Shown in pieces: positions 18,677 to 28,127 of a stretch of 64,000 bases of DNA. The stretch spans positions 1-64,000 of the forward strand of contig NZ_BDBF01000002.1 of NCBI RefSeq assembly GCF_001612845.1. Direction: 5' to 3'. The first letter of the stretch is position 1; each line of letters starts with the position of its first letter. The stretch comes from Nocardia elegans NBRC 108235. Lineage in GTDB: Bacteria; Actinomycetota; Actinomycetes; Mycobacteriales; Mycobacteriaceae. Both the position numbers and the translations under genes were made by a program. The notes under the pieces are model-generated. The model made no database searches. It was not told the origin of the DNA and was given only the letters and a program-made list of their open reading frames with translations.

Positions 18677-19390
18677 ATGACCGGACCGACTGCCCACGAA
18701 CTGCTGTGGGGTACTTCGCAGCGCCCCCGGCGTGGCCCCAAGCCGTCGCTGTCGTTGGAGCGCATCGTGGCCGAGGCCATCGCGCTGGCCGATGCCGACG
18801 GGATGGCCGCGGTATCGATGCAGCGGCTCGCCGAGCGGCTGGGCTGCGCCAAAATGGCGCTGTATCGCTATGTGCCGGGAAAAGCCGAGCTCACCGCGTT
18901 GATGCTGGACTACGGTATGGGACAGCCGCCGCAGGTCGAGGCCGCCGAATCCGACCCCGAACCCTGGCGCGAGGCGCTGCGGCAGTGGTCCTACACGATG
19001 TACGAGCGCTATCGGGCGCATCCGTGGACCATCGAACTCACCACGGGCGCGCGGCCGCTCGGCCCGAACGAACTGGGCTGGATGGAGGCCGCACTGGCCC
19101 CGCTGGCGGGAACCGGTCTACGGGGCTCCGAACGCCTCGACACGGTGGTGCTGCTCAACGGCCACGTCCGCAGCCTGGTGCAGCAGACCGCCGCGACCGG
19201 CCCCGAACAGGCCGAAAGCGAGATGACCCGGCAGGTCGGCGCGGTGCTGGCCGCTCATGCGGACCGCTATCCCGAGGTCGTGGCGGCGTTCGCCGACACC
19301 CCCGCCGACGATCGCAACGCGGCCCTGAGCTACGGCATCGAGCGCATTCTCGACGGAGTGGCCGCGCTGATCGCCCGGCGGCGCGGCTGA
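18677..19390 (+). CDS. TetR/AcrR family transcriptional regulator (TetR_C type)
   Basis: The 237-residue product has an N-terminal HTH: LSLERIVAEAIALADADGMAAVSMQRLAERLGCAKMALYRYVPGKAELTALMLD. The C-terminal half resembles the tetracycline-repressor ligand domain (WREALRQWSYTMYERYRAHPWTIELTT). The start is ATG 18677, preceded by GGAGAGGAT at proper distance; longer in-frame readings would cross the palindromic operator. It is divergent from the monooxygenase, a classic repressor/enzyme pair in which the enzyme's substrate is probably the inducer. Confidence 0.92.
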   Translation: MTGPTAHELLWGTSQRPRRGPKPSLSLERIVAEAIALADADGMAAVSMQRLAERLGCAKMALYRYVPGKAELTALMLDYGMGQPPQVEAAESDPEPWREALRQWSYTMYERYRAHPWTIELTTGARPLGPNELGWMEAALAPLAGTGLRGSERLDTVVLLNGHVRSLVQQTAATGPEQAESEMTRQVGAVLAAHADRYPEVVAAFADTPADDRNAALSYGIERILDGVAALIARRRG

Positions 19391-19470
19391 ACCGCGGCGA
19401 ACAGCGGACGACGAGCCGAAACGACCCCGATCATCCCCCGTCCGCGCCTTCGCACGCCTACAGTCGGACT

Positions 19471-19914
19471 ATGGCCGAATTACCGGAGCTACAACAGAAC
19501 GCCGTGACCACGGTGCGCGAGTTCTTCGCCGCGATGGAAATGAGCGCGGTGAACGAGGCGCTGGATCTGCTGGATCCCGACATCGTCTGGAAGAACACCT
19601 CGCTGCCCGATATCCGGGGCATCCATCGGGTCGGCGCGGTGCTGCGTGGGCTCAGTCGCGATGCGTTCGGTTTCCGCGCCGATATGCACCACATCGCCGC
19701 GGAAACCGACGGCGCGCCCGCGGTCGAGGGCGAGACGGTGCTGACCGAGCGCACCGACTACCTGCGCATGGGCCCGCTGGAAATCGGGTTCTGGGTATGC
19801 GGCACGTTCGAACTCGTCGACGGCCGGATCACCCTGTGGCACGACCACTTCAGCTGGGAGAACTTCCTGCGCGGGACCGCGGCGGGGATCTGGAACCTGG
19901 TCCGCCGGCGCTGA
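19471..19914 (+). CDS. Limonene-1,2-epoxide hydrolase / NTF2-like protein
   Basis: The 147-residue protein has the cone-shaped alpha+beta fold pattern of the LEH family. Helical VTTVREFFAAMEMSAVNEALDLLDPDIVWKN is followed by strands with VLTERTDYLRMGPLEIGFWVCGTFELVDGRITLWHDHFSWENFLRG. The Asp/Arg/Asp triad of LEH is compatible with D in RTDY, R in DGRI and D in HDHF. Known members hydrolyse epoxides. It follows the TetR gene by 80 bases on the same strand and could share its transcript. A non-enzymatic SnoaL-like role is the alternative. Confidence 0.8.
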   Translation: MAELPELQQNAVTTVREFFAAMEMSAVNEALDLLDPDIVWKNTSLPDIRGIHRVGAVLRGLSRDAFGFRADMHHIAAETDGAPAVEGETVLTERTDYLRMGPLEIGFWVCGTFELVDGRITLWHDHFSWENFLRGTAAGIWNLVRRR

Positions 19915-20014
19915 GCACGCGCAGCCGAGCAGCGCCCGGTACGGACCGAGGATCCGCACCGGCCGGTGCCCGAGGTCGCGGTGCGCGCACCGGCACACCA
20001 CGACCGTCGCGACA

Positions 20015-20872
20015 TCAGCCGCGCAGGTGGGCGATCTCCGCCCGCGCCGCCTCACCGGTGGGGCCGAAGTCGGTGCGCGAGAAGATGTTCCAGCGTTCCA
20101 GCAGGGGCGCGAAAACCAGCTCGCCGGCGCGCTTCGGTTCGTAGATGCCGGCCTCGGCCAGGACGTCGGTACTGTTGCGGCCGTCGCGCAGGGTGAGTTC
20201 GGGAACCCGGAACTCGGCGATCCGATCGGCGATCGCCCGCATGGTCTGATCCGGCACCAGGTCCAGCGCCGCGGCGACCAGATTGCCGAAGAACTCCGAC
20301 TGCAATTCGTCGTCGAGCGCGATCCGGTCCGCGATCGCGGTCACCATCGAATTCTCCTGCAGCGCGGCGATATTGCGATGCCGCACGGCCGAGGCGGACT
20401 CCTCGAAGGCGCACAGCGCCAGCACATCGAGCAGATGCAGCGACGGTCGGCGGAAGCCGGTGGTCATATGTTCCATCCGCGCGCGCTCGAGTTCGACCGG
20501 ATCCACCGCCCGCGTCACCATCAGATAGTTGCGGATGAGGATCTCGTGGCGGTTCTCCTCGGCCGTCCACCGGCCGACCCAGCGCCACCACGGCCCGGTG
20601 CGCAGATACTTGCCGAGCTCGCGATGGTACGACGGCAAATTGTCGGCGATCAGCACGCTCACGGTGAGCGCAACCGTGGCAACCTCGCCCAGGGTGGCCT
20701 GTTCCGGATCCCAGTCGACACCACCGAGGAAGCCGAAATTGCGTCCGTCACTGAAGGGCACGTACTCGTGCGGCTGCCAGACCTGCGCCAGCTCGGTGTG
20801 GCGCCGGAGATTGTCTTCCACCGCATGCGCGAGCGATTCCAGCAGCTCACGATCGGTCAACTGAGTTTGCAC
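20015..20872 (-). CDS. Acyl-ACP desaturase (DesA2-like)
   Basis: The 285-residue ferritin-like protein belongs to the soluble acyl-ACP desaturase family, which introduces double bonds through a di-iron centre. Visible iron-ligand regions are ADNLPSYHRELG (the first helix, with Asp where Glu is more usual), WTAEENRHE, and FEESASAVRHRN. The last is weaker than the usual E-x-x-H arrangement, so catalytic competence is not certain; M. tuberculosis DesA2 is similarly atypical. It lies between glyA and fum in that genome too (Rv1094), supporting orthology. It converges on the epoxide-hydrolase-like gene. Confidence 0.85.
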   Translation of the reverse strand: MQTQLTDRELLESLAHAVEDNLRRHTELAQVWQPHEYVPFSDGRNFGFLGGVDWDPEQATLGEVATVALTVSVLIADNLPSYHRELGKYLRTGPWWRWVGRWTAEENRHEILIRNYLMVTRAVDPVELERARMEHMTTGFRRPSLHLLDVLALCAFEESASAVRHRNIAALQENSMVTAIADRIALDDELQSEFFGNLVAAALDLVPDQTMRAIADRIAEFRVPELTLRDGRNSTDVLAEAGIYEPKRAGELVFAPLLERWNIFSRTDFGPTGEAARAEIAHLRG

Positions 20873-20992
20873 CCCGACAAGGTACCGGCTGTCCGGGCCG
20901 AGCGGGGGAATTACGCGCGGACGCCGTGCGATACACAGCGGCGCGGCCCGCGAGACCGTGACGATCCGTCGCTGCCGCGCCGCGCGAGTCGC

Positions 20993-21601
20993 CTACTTGG
21001 TGGTTACCGTGGTCTGCCGATCGGCGGAGTTCCAGGTGATCGTGCCGCCGGTGAAGTCGCTCTCCTTACCGGTCGGGTTGTCCTTCTCGTCGCTGGTCGG
21101 ATAGCCGAGCTTGCCGTTCACGCCGCCGTTGCTCTCCCAGGCCGTGCGGATATCGCCCCACACCACGTGGGCGTCGGTCTGCTCGCTCCAGCAGATCGCA
21201 CCGCCGGTGAACTCCTGACAGGAACCACCGTTGGGCCCCTGGACCGAGGCGCCGGTGGGCTCGCCGAGCGGGCTCTGCACACCGCCCATGTCGGTGTACT
21301 TGGTGAGGATGTGGCCGGAGACCGCGATCTCCTGGCCGTTCTGGGCCGCGATCTCGGTTTCCGTGGCCGCGGCAGTGCCCGGCGGCGTCTCGCCCGGCGT
21401 CATGGTGCCCGAAGCCATGGTCCCGGTAGCCATCGCGCCGGTGGTCTCGGCAGCACCGGCATGGGTCGTGGTGGTCCCCGAGCTGTTGTTGTCGTTGTTG
21501 TCGTTACTGCAGGCGGCGGTGAACAGCAGCGCCGTCCCGGCGAAGGCCACCGACCCACAGGCCGGCGCTCGGCAATGATCCGGCGAACCTATCTGAAACA
21601 T
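20993..21601 (-). CDS. LGFP-repeat lipoprotein
   Basis: The product has a hydrophobic segment ending in a lipobox (GTALLFTAACS, Cys at about residue 30), a Ser/Thr/Gly-rich linker (about 35-75), and three LGFP-type repeats. The repeats show TDMGGVQSPLGEPTG, ...GGAICWS..., ESNGGVNGKLGYPTSDE and FTGGTITW. LGFP repeats bind the cell-wall arabinogalactan/mycolate layer and are common in mycolic-acid bacteria. ATG 21601 gives a leader without the usual Lys/Arg pair, and a TTG at 21607 adds only two residues. The true start is therefore uncertain. It stands downstream of phoH2 past a strong terminator, so it probably has its own promoter. Confidence 0.8.
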   Translation of the reverse strand: MFQIGSPDHCRAPACGSVAFAGTALLFTAACSNDNNDNNSSGTTTTHAGAAETTGAMATGTMASGTMTPGETPPGTAAATETEIAAQNGQEIAVSGHILTKYTDMGGVQSPLGEPTGASVQGPNGGSCQEFTGGAICWSEQTDAHVVWGDIRTAWESNGGVNGKLGYPTSDEKDNPTGKESDFTGGTITWNSADRQTTVTTK

Positions 21602-21697
21602 CGACAATCACGTCGAGCAGGGTTCTTGCGGAAACATACCCGCCAATGTGTGAGCTGAACCATATTCCGAATGTTTGCTGGGACACACCTTTTGCCG

Positions 21698-21734
21698 CCG
21701 AGGCGGTAGCGGAACAGGTCCGCTACCGCCTCGG
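21698..21734 (-). terminator. Strong hairpin terminator downstream of phoH2
   Basis: A perfect 16-bp stem (CCGAGGCGGTAGCGGA at 21698-21713 with its complement at 21719-21734) encloses a 5-base loop. On the plus strand it is followed by GGTTTT, on the minus strand by CGGCAAAAGG. It begins 24 bases past the phoH2 stop and should end that transcript before the LGFP gene. Confidence 0.85.
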
Positions 21735-21757
21735 GGTTTTCGCTCGGCCGGCCGCCG

Positions 21758-23164
21758 TCAGGCGTTGGGCCCGTATTCCTCCAGCATCTCGGTGACCAGC
21801 GCGGCGATCGGCGAGCGCTCGCTGCGAGTCAGCGTGACGTGAGCGAAAAGCGGGTGGCCCTTGAGCTTTTCGATCACCGCCGCGACACCGTCGTGGCGGC
21901 CCACCCGCAGGTTGTCGCGCTGAGCGACGTCGTGGGTGAGCACCACCCGCGAGCCGCTGCCCAACCGGCTGAGCACGGTGAGCAGCACATTGCGTTCCAG
22001 CGACTGCGCCTCGTCCACGATCACGAACGAATCGTGCAGCGACCGGCCGCGAATGTGGGTGAGCGGCAAGACCTCCAGCATGCCGCGGGCGAGCACCTCC
22101 TCCATCACCTCCGGGCTCGCCAGGCCGTCGAGGGTGTCGAAGACCGCCTGGGCCCACGGGCCCATCTTCTCGCTCTCACTGCCGGGCAGATAGCCCAGCT
22201 CCTGGCCGCCCACCGCGTACAGCGGCCGGAAGACCACCACCTTGCGCTGAGAACGCCGTTCCAGCACCGCTTCCAGGCCCGCTGTGAGCGCCAGCGCCGA
22301 TTTGCCGGTGCCGGCCTTACCGCCCAGCGAGACGATGCCCACACTCTCGTCCAGCAGCAGATCGAGGGCGATGCGCTGTTCGGCCGAGCGGCCGTGCAGG
22401 CCGAAGGCCTCCCGATCGCCGCGGACCAGCTGCACCCGCTTGTCCGCGGTCACCCGCGCCAGCGCGCTGCCCTTGGCGCCGAGCAGCCGAATCCCGGTGT
22501 GGCAGGGCAGGTCCCGGGCCTCGTCCAGATCGATGACCGAATCGGCGTAGAGCCGGTCGACGCACTCGGCGCCGACCTCGAGCTCGGTCATTCCGGTCCA
22601 GCCGGAGATCACCACGTCCTGGGCGTGGTATTCCTCGGCGGGCAGGCCCACCGCGCCCGCCTTCACCCGCAGCGGAATGTCCTTGGACACCAGCACTACT
22701 CGCTGCCCCTCGGCGGCGAGGTTGAGCGCGCAGGCGAGGATGCGGGAATCGTTGGTGTCGGTGCGGAACCCGACCGGAAGTACCTCCGGGTCGGTGTGAT
22801 TCAACTCCACCTGCAGCGTGCCGCCCTCGGTGCCGATCGGGACCTGCAGGTCCAACCGGCCGAATTCCAAACGCAGATCGTCGAGATTGCGCAGGGCTTC
22901 GCGGGCGAACCAGCCGAGTTCGTGATGGTGCCGTTTGGCCTCCAGTTCGCTGATGACCACCAGCGGTAACACCACGTGATGTTCACCGAAACGCGTCATG
23001 GCCCAGGGGTCGGACAACAACACGGAGGTGTCGATCACGAAGGATTTGCGGGGCGAGGTGCCGGCTCCCTTTCCGGAGCCTCCGCTCTTGTCGGAGCGGG
23101 CTTTCGAGGGAGCGATGACGGAGCGTGCATCAGTCACGGTGGGCTCCTTTGTTGTCCGTGCCAT
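21758..23164 (-). CDS. phoH2: PhoH2: PIN-domain ribonuclease fused to PhoH ATPase
   Basis: The 468-residue protein joins an N-terminal PIN domain to a C-terminal PhoH P-loop helicase-like domain. The PIN domain (about 41-180) starts [13 protein letters not shown] with D45 and has [10 protein letters not shown] and a [10 protein letters not shown] acidic cluster. The PhoH domain has Walker [12 protein letters not shown] at about 280-290 and Walker [12 protein letters not shown] at about 378-388. Mycobacterial PhoH2 unwinds and cleaves RNA and is paired with a small PhoAT antitoxin upstream; I see no clear equivalent here. ATG 23164 and an in-frame GTG at 23137 are both possible starts. A leader with two hairpins precedes it. 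Confidence 0.93.
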   Translation of the reverse strand: MARTTKEPTVTDARSVIAPSKARSDKSGGSGKGAGTSPRKSFVIDTSVLLSDPWAMTRFGEHHVVLPLVVISELEAKRHHHELGWFAREALRNLDDLRLEFGRLDLQVPIGTEGGTLQVELNHTDPEVLPVGFRTDTNDSRILACALNLAAEGQRVVLVSKDIPLRVKAGAVGLPAEEYHAQDVVISGWTGMTELEVGAECVDRLYADSVIDLDEARDLPCHTGIRLLGAKGSALARVTADKRVQLVRGDREAFGLHGRSAEQRIALDLLLDESVGIVSLGGKAGTGKSALALTAGLEAVLERRSQRKVVVFRPLYAVGGQELGYLPGSESEKMGPWAQAVFDTLDGLASPEVMEEVLARGMLEVLPLTHIRGRSLHDSFVIVDEAQSLERNVLLTVLSRLGSGSRVVLTHDVAQRDNLRVGRHDGVAAVIEKLKGHPLFAHVTLTRSERSPIAALVTEMLEEYGPNA

Positions 23165-23201
23165 ACCCGCACGGACGTTCTCGCTGGGCCGGTCCGCCCT
23201 G

Positions 23202-23236
23202 GGGTCAAATGACCCGAGGGCCGGGTACCGGCCCTC
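23202..23236 (-). promoter_or_regulatory. Two adjacent hairpins in the phoH2 leader
   Basis: GGGTCA-AA-TGACCC (23202-23215) is followed without a gap by GAGGGCCGG-GTA-CCGGCCCTC (23216-23236). Both are perfect. They end about 38 bases upstream of the phoH2 ATG on its own strand, so they would fold in the mRNA leader or serve as operators. Confidence 0.65.
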
Positions 23237-23439
23237 TCGTACTGAGTTGCTCAGCCACGATCAGAACCTCCCGGACGAGCCACACCGACGCGGCTCGCAC
23301 TTCGACGGTACTGCGATTTCGCGATTCCGGCTCCCGAGATGACAGGCGTGTCGATGAATAGGTAGTGAACGCCGACCGGTAGCTATCGGTCAGCTACGGA
23401 GTTGCCCGGCCACCCGGCCGAACCCGCTAGAGTCGCTAC

Positions 23440-23712
23440 ATGAGCGATGTGGCAGAGCTGGAGAAGCTGTCGTCGAAGGAACTGCACGACCGAGCGGTCA
23501 AGCACGCCGTCCGGCACGGCGACGTCAAGTTCCTGTGGCGGCTGCTGGAGCAGATTCCGGCGGCGGAGGCCGCCACCGGGAACATCGGTGAGAGCGAGGC
23601 GGACATCAAGTATGTGCTGCCGATGCTCGACGACTACATGCACTCCGGTGAGGGCGAGATCGCCGAGGCCTTGCGGCCCTTGTACATCGAATACCTGAGC
23701 ACCCGCGACTGA
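23440..23712 (+). CDS. Small conserved actinobacterial protein of unknown function
   Basis: The 90-residue acidic, helical protein (MSDVAELEKLSSKELHDRAVKHAVRHGDVKFLWRLLEQIPAAEAATG, ending LRPLYIEYLSTRD) has no signal, membrane helix or cysteines. The repeated helix-turn pattern HGDVKFLWRLLEQIP recalls a short helical-repeat or ankyrin-like unit. I have a sense that small proteins of this kind are conserved in Nocardia and mycobacteria but know no function. It is divergent from phoH2 and convergent with glyA. ATG 23440 starts the conserved region directly. Confidence 0.75.
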   Translation: MSDVAELEKLSSKELHDRAVKHAVRHGDVKFLWRLLEQIPAAEAATGNIGESEADIKYVLPMLDDYMHSGEGEIAEALRPLYIEYLSTRD

Positions 23713-23799
23713 GCGCCGCCGGACCGACCGGCGCACGTCGCGAAGGCTCGCCGTGCGCCGTCGGGAAGCGAGATGCCCGGGCGGACAAGGGCACTCACA

Positions 23800-23840
23800 G
23801 ATCGACCCCGGCGGCCCGATCCGGGCTACCGGGGTCGATC
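23800..23840. terminator. Bidirectional hairpin between the small helical gene and glyA
   Basis: GATCGACCCCGG (23800-23811) pairs perfectly with CCGGGGTCGATC (23829-23840). The loop itself can form an inner stem GCCCG/CGGGC. It sits between two convergent genes, 15 bases from the glyA stop. Confidence 0.75.
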
Positions 23841-23855
23841 GCACTGCGGTACGGC

Positions 23856-25160
23856 TCAGCCGAGCAGCTTCCAGTCCTCCAGGCCGTCGTAGAGCGGGAA
23901 GTCCTGGGCCAGCTTGGACACTCGCGCGCGCAGGGCGGCGAGATCGGCATTGCCCGCCAGCGCGGTGGCGATGATGTCGGACACCTCGGCGAATTCGGTG
24001 TCGCCGAAGCCGCGGGTGGCCAGCGCGGCGGTGCCGATGCGCAGGCCGGAGGTGACCATCGGCGGACGGGGGTCGAACGGAACGGCGTTGCGGTTCACCG
24101 TGATTCCGACCTCGTGCAGCAGATCCTCGCCCTGTTGGCCGTCCATCTGCGAGTTGCGCAGATCCACCAGCACCAAGTGCACATCGGTGCCGCCGGTCAG
24201 CACGGTGACGCCGTTACCGGCGACATCGGCGGCGGTCAGACGCTCGGCCAGGATCTTGGCGCCCGACAGGGTGCGTTCCTGGCGCTGCTTGAACTCCTCG
24301 GTGCCGGCGATCTTGAAGGCGGCGGCCTTCGCGGCGATCACGTGCATGAGCGGACCGCCCTGCTGGCCCGGGAAGACGGCGCTGTTGAGCTTCTTCGCGT
24401 ACTCCTGCTTGGCCAGGATCAGACCCGAACGCGGTCCACCCAGGGTCTTGTGCACGGTCGAGGACACCACATCCGCGTGCGGCACCGGCGAGGGGTGCAG
24501 ACCGGCGGCGACCAGACCGGCGAAATGCGCCATATCGACCCAGAGGTAGGCGCCCACCTCGTCGGCGATCTCGCGGAACGCCGCGAAGTCCAGGTGACGC
24601 GGGTAGGCCGACCAGCCGGCCACGATCACCTTCGGCCGGACCTCGCGCGCCTGCTTGCGCAGCTCGTCCATGTCGACGCGGTGGTCTTCCTTGCTCACCC
24701 CGTAGGCGTGCACCTCGTAGAGCTTGCCGGAGAAGTTGAGCCGCATGCCGTGGGTGAGGTGACCACCGTGCGCCAGATCCAGGCCGAGCAGTTTCTCGCC
24801 CGGATTCATCAGCGACATCAGCACCGCGGCGTTGGCCTGTGCGCCCGAATGCGGCTGCACGTTGGCGAATTCGGCGCCGAACAAATCTTTGACCCGCTCG
24901 CGCGCGAGGTTCTCCACCACGTCGACGTGCTCGCAACCGCCGTAGTAGCGGCGACCGGGATAACCCTCGGCGTATTTGTTGGTCAGCACGCTGCCCTGCG
25001 CCTGCAGCACCGCGCGCGGCACGAAGTTCTCGGAGGCGATCATCTCGAGGGTGTCGCGCTCACGGGCGAGTTCGCCCGCCATCGCGGCGGCGAGCTCGGG
25101 ATCGAGATCGGCGAGCGACTGGGTGTTGACAGAGGGGGCGGTCGTCTGGGTCACGCGCAC
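23856..25160 (-). CDS. glyA: Serine hydroxymethyltransferase
   Basis: GlyA converts serine and tetrahydrofolate to glycine and methylene-THF, the main one-carbon source. The 434-residue PLP enzyme shows [45 protein letters not shown] and the PLP-binding lysine K238 in [12 protein letters not shown]. Length is usual for actinobacterial SHMT, including a short extra N-terminus ([14 protein letters not shown]). Synteny with glyA1 (Rv1093) next to desA2 and phoH2 supports the assignment. Its upstream side faces the small peptide ORF and a palindrome. Confidence 0.97.
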   Translation of the reverse strand: MRVTQTTAPSVNTQSLADLDPELAAAMAGELARERDTLEMIASENFVPRAVLQAQGSVLTNKYAEGYPGRRYYGGCEHVDVVENLARERVKDLFGAEFANVQPHSGAQANAAVLMSLMNPGEKLLGLDLAHGGHLTHGMRLNFSGKLYEVHAYGVSKEDHRVDMDELRKQAREVRPKVIVAGWSAYPRHLDFAAFREIADEVGAYLWVDMAHFAGLVAAGLHPSPVPHADVVSSTVHKTLGGPRSGLILAKQEYAKKLNSAVFPGQQGGPLMHVIAAKAAAFKIAGTEEFKQRQERTLSGAKILAERLTAADVAGNGVTVLTGGTDVHLVLVDLRNSQMDGQQGEDLLHEVGITVNRNAVPFDPRPPMVTSGLRIGTAALATRGFGDTEFAEVSDIIATALAGNADLAALRARVSKLAQDFPLYDGLEDWKLLG

Positions 25161-25269
25161 AGTCTATGTGGTGGCCCCCGGCCGCTCCGTCGTGCCCCGC
25201 ACCGGTGCCGGGCGCGGCGACCTCGATACCCGCCGAGGCGCAATAGCGACTGCACACCAGCCCGTTGTG

Positions 25270-25286
25270 GCCCCATAAAATGGGGC
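25270..25286. promoter_or_regulatory. GCCCCAT-AAA-ATGGGGC palindrome
   Basis: Perfect 7-bp arms with a 3-base A spacer lie in the divergent region between glyA and the 39-residue ORF, about 90 bases upstream of the latter. The sequence could be an operator or the foot of a small hairpin. An AT-rich stretch TGTAAAAAAGG lies just after it. The regulator is unknown. Confidence 0.55.
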
Positions 25287-25376
25287 TGCCCACTGTGTAA
25301 AAAAGGCGTAACATTCGCCGCGCTGTCGACGACTGTGACAGCGTCATCGACTCATTCGATCACATCAGGGGTTCAC

Positions 25377-25496
25377 ATGCTGTTTTTCACCGCGGGTACC
25401 GGTAACTCGATTCAGGACATGCTTTTCGCCATCCTGAAGTCCGCCTGCACCATCTCCTCCGGCGGCAACGCCGGGTGCGCGGGCTGGGGCGCGTAG
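25377..25496 (+). CDS. Small peptide ORF (39 residues) of unknown function
   Basis: The frame reads MLFFTAGTGNSIQDMLFAIL then KSACTISSGGNAGCAGWGA and ends in two stop triplets in a row (TAG TAG). AGGGG lies 6 bases before the ATG. The first half is hydrophobic/amphipathic; the second half is a Gly/Ser-rich tail with two cysteines and one Trp. It has its own upstream intergenic region with a palindrome and AT-rich segment. It could be a small membrane peptide or a precursor peptide, but no modification genes are adjacent. I do not recognise a family; the coding call rests on the ribosome site, position and composition. Confidence 0.5.
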   Translation: MLFFTAGTGNSIQDMLFAILKSACTISSGGNAGCAGWGA

Positions 25497-25712
25497 TAGC
25501 ACCGACACCCTTCGGCCGGGTTCGCGAGTCGGGGCGCGGATCCGGTCGGTGTTCGATATCAGATTTCCGGCGAATTGCTCGATAGCCCCGAACCGGATAT
25601 TGCGATACCGATCACGGTCGCCATTGTTTGCGGTGCTAACTATTTCCGCGTACGGACATCGCCACCGAATGTCCGGGGCCGGATATTCCCCGATTCTCGC
25701 TACGGCGCGTCC

Positions 25713-26909
25713 TCACATCCTGCGTAGCGCCGCCGGCGTCAGCGGCTCGTCGAGAAGCCGGCCGAAGCGCGCCACCCGATCGTCGGTGTCGACCGCGCGA
25801 TCCAGCCACCCGCCCAACAGGCGATACCCCTCCACATAGGTGCTGATGTAGGCCCGCCACAGCGGCGAGGACAGAAAACGCAGGGACTGCCGCGCGCGCT
25901 CGGGTGTGGTCAGACTCCAGCGCTGCAGGAATTCGGCGACCTCGTCGGCACTGCGGCCGCGATCGTGCAGCAACAGCGCCGCGTCCTGGCGGACCGCCAG
26001 CAGTTTCGCCGAGGCGCTCGACAGTCGTTGTGCGCGTTCGCCGTCGAATCGCAGGCCGAGGTCGGCGTAGATCTCCTGCGCCCAGATTCCCCAGTCCGGG
26101 CCGATGATCGATTTCAGCGCCAGATCCGCCAGCCCCTCGGCCATCAGGCATTGCGGCGTGTTCACCACGAACAGCGTCTGCTCGTCCTGTCCGGCGGCGA
26201 CCAGCCCGGCCTCCTTGCGGCAGTGTTCGGTGTGGTGACCGGGATAGGCCTCGTGCGCGATCAGCGCCGGCAGCTGCGCCATATGTTGTTTGAGATCGGA
26301 ATTGATCGCGACCCGGGACCGGAAATTGCCGAGGTAGTAATTGAATCCCGACCACGGTTTGTCGCCGACGATCTCGTATTCCACCTGCTCGTGATCCGGC
26401 AGCGGATAGCGTTCGCGCACCAACTCGCGCAGTGCGCCCGAGAACGCCTGCACACATTCGGTGAGGCGGTGCGGCGGAATCTCGTCGGCGCGCCGATGCG
26501 CGGTCATCCGATCCAGCAGCGAGCCGTCACCGGCCAGCACCTCGTCGAGCTGCCGGTGCGCCTCCCGATAGTCCTCGACGTCACCGAGGGCGATATCGAC
26601 GTCGAAATAGGACCGCACCTCCTCGATGAAGGAGATGTCGTCGCCGGCGAACTTGCGTCCCGAGCATTCCAGCGCGCGCAGATGCGCCTCCAGGAATTCG
26701 GTGCGCTGCTCGCTCAGCCCGGCCTCGGGCAGTTCCTTGCGCAGGGCCGCTGCCCGGTCGGCCAGTTCGCGCGGCTGCGGCGCGGGCGCCGACTCCACGG
26801 CCCGGCGCAACGCGGGATCGCCGGTGTAGGCGTCGACGAAGCCGGGTTCCAATCGGTCGAATGCCAGTCCCAGGCGCAGATATTCGGTGACGAGCGGATG
26901 CGCAGCCAT
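25713..26909 (-). CDS. DUF885 family protein, putative metallopeptidase
   Basis: From ATG 26909 the product is 398 residues (MAAHPLVTEYLRLGLAFDRLEPGFVDAYTG). The DUF885 hallmark ALIAHEAYPGHHTEHCRKEAG lies near residues 209-229, and HEAYPGHH supplies zinc-ligand-like histidines with a Glu base. A downstream ECL.AEGLADLAL helix is also typical. Relatives include bacterial dipeptidases of the M32-like superfamily. The protein is shorter than the 550-residue DUF885 norm and has no signal peptide, so it is probably cytosolic. Longer in-frame starts add an untypical stretch. It is divergent from coaA. Confidence 0.8.
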   Translation of the reverse strand: MAAHPLVTEYLRLGLAFDRLEPGFVDAYTGDPALRRAVESAPAPQPRELADRAAALRKELPEAGLSEQRTEFLEAHLRALECSGRKFAGDDISFIEEVRSYFDVDIALGDVEDYREAHRQLDEVLAGDGSLLDRMTAHRRADEIPPHRLTECVQAFSGALRELVRERYPLPDHEQVEYEIVGDKPWSGFNYYLGNFRSRVAINSDLKQHMAQLPALIAHEAYPGHHTEHCRKEAGLVAAGQDEQTLFVVNTPQCLMAEGLADLALKSIIGPDWGIWAQEIYADLGLRFDGERAQRLSSASAKLLAVRQDAALLLHDRGRSADEVAEFLQRWSLTTPERARQSLRFLSSPLWRAYISTYVEGYRLLGGWLDRAVDTDDRVARFGRLLDEPLTPAALRRM

Positions 26910-27173
26910 GACATCCGACGATAGCCGCTTCCCCGTTCCCGGCCTCGTCGGCGACCGAAACCCGTCGGTCGAGAGAGAAATGTCACCCAGGGTTACCGGC
27001 GAGTAATAGCACCCCGCGTTCGGTGCGGTGCCCACCCCGAGGAGAATTCGCCTATGCGAGGACTGTCGAGCGCATTTCACCGCGCCGGGCACGGCACAGG
27101 TTCATCGGTGACGTCGTTACGGGTGGTGGCGCGCCCGCCCGGCGGGGGAACTTCGGACCGGGAGTGTGCGTAG

Positions 27174-28106
27174 GTGGCACGGATGAGCGAGCCGAGTCCG
27201 TATGTCGAATTCGATCGCAAACAATGGCGCACCCTGCGTAAATCGACTCCGCTGATCCTCACCGAGGAAGAACTGATCGGCCTGCGCGGTCTCGGCGAGC
27301 AGATCGATCTCGAAGAAGTCGCCGAGGTCTATCTGCCGCTGGCCCGATTGATCCATCTCCAGGTCGCCGCCCGACAGCGGCTGTTCGCCGCCACCGCGAC
27401 CTTCCTCGGGGAAACGCATCCGGATCATCAGGTGCCGTTCGTCATCGGCATCGCCGGCAGTGTGGCGGTCGGTAAATCGACCACTGCCCGCGTATTGCAG
27501 GCGCTGCTGGCGCGCTGGGATCACCATCCGCGCGTCGATCTGGTGACCACCGACGGATTCCTCTATCCCACCGCGGAGCTCACCCGGCGCGGCATCATGC
27601 ACCGCAAGGGTTTTCCGGAAAGCTACGACCGGCGCAAGCTGCTGCGCTTCGTCACCGAGGTCAAATCCGGTGCGCCCGAGGTGTGCGCACCGATGTATTC
27701 GCATATCGCCTACGACATTCTGCCGGACCAGTTCCACTGCGTGCGCCAGCCCGATATCCTCATCATGGAAGGGCTCAACGTCCTGCAGACCGGGCCGCGG
27801 CTGATGGTTTCGGACCTGTTCGACTTCTCGATCTACGTCGACGCGCGCATCGAGAATATCGAGCGGTGGTATGTCGATCGCTTTCTCTCCCTTCGGAAAA
27901 CGGCGTTCGCGGACCCGCAGTCGCATTTCCACCACTACGCGAAGTTCAGTGATTCCGAGGCGACCATCGCCGCCCAGGAGATCTGGAACGCCACCAACCG
28001 GCCCAATCTGGTGGAGAACATCCTGCCGACGCGGCCACGCGCAACCCTGGTGCTGCGCAAGGATTCCGACCACAGCATCAACCGGATCCGGCTGCGCAAG
28101 CTCTGA
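27174..28106 (+). CDS. coaA: Type I pantothenate kinase
   Basis: CoaA phosphorylates pantothenate, the first committed step of coenzyme A synthesis. The 310-residue product has the Walker A loop GSVAVGKST at 95-103, then [32 protein letters not shown] and [15 protein letters not shown]. All are standard for the CoA-feedback-inhibited bacterial type. The GTG at 27174 gives [18 protein letters not shown], matching the start I recall for the mycobacterial enzyme; ATG 27183 is the alternative. It is monocistronic, convergent with a conserved hypothetical gene 21 bases on. Confidence 0.97.
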   Translation: MARMSEPSPYVEFDRKQWRTLRKSTPLILTEEELIGLRGLGEQIDLEEVAEVYLPLARLIHLQVAARQRLFAATATFLGETHPDHQVPFVIGIAGSVAVGKSTTARVLQALLARWDHHPRVDLVTTDGFLYPTAELTRRGIMHRKGFPESYDRRKLLRFVTEVKSGAPEVCAPMYSHIAYDILPDQFHCVRQPDILIMEGLNVLQTGPRLMVSDLFDFSIYVDARIENIERWYVDRFLSLRKTAFADPQSHFHHYAKFSDSEATIAAQEIWNATNRPNLVENILPTRPRATLVLRKDSDHSINRIRLRKL

Positions 28107-28127
28107 TTCGGTTTCGCACTACACGCG

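Noticed and set aside
23856..24549. Plus-strand frames across glyA
   Set aside because: They are antisense to glyA, which carries the PLP lysine and full conserved length.
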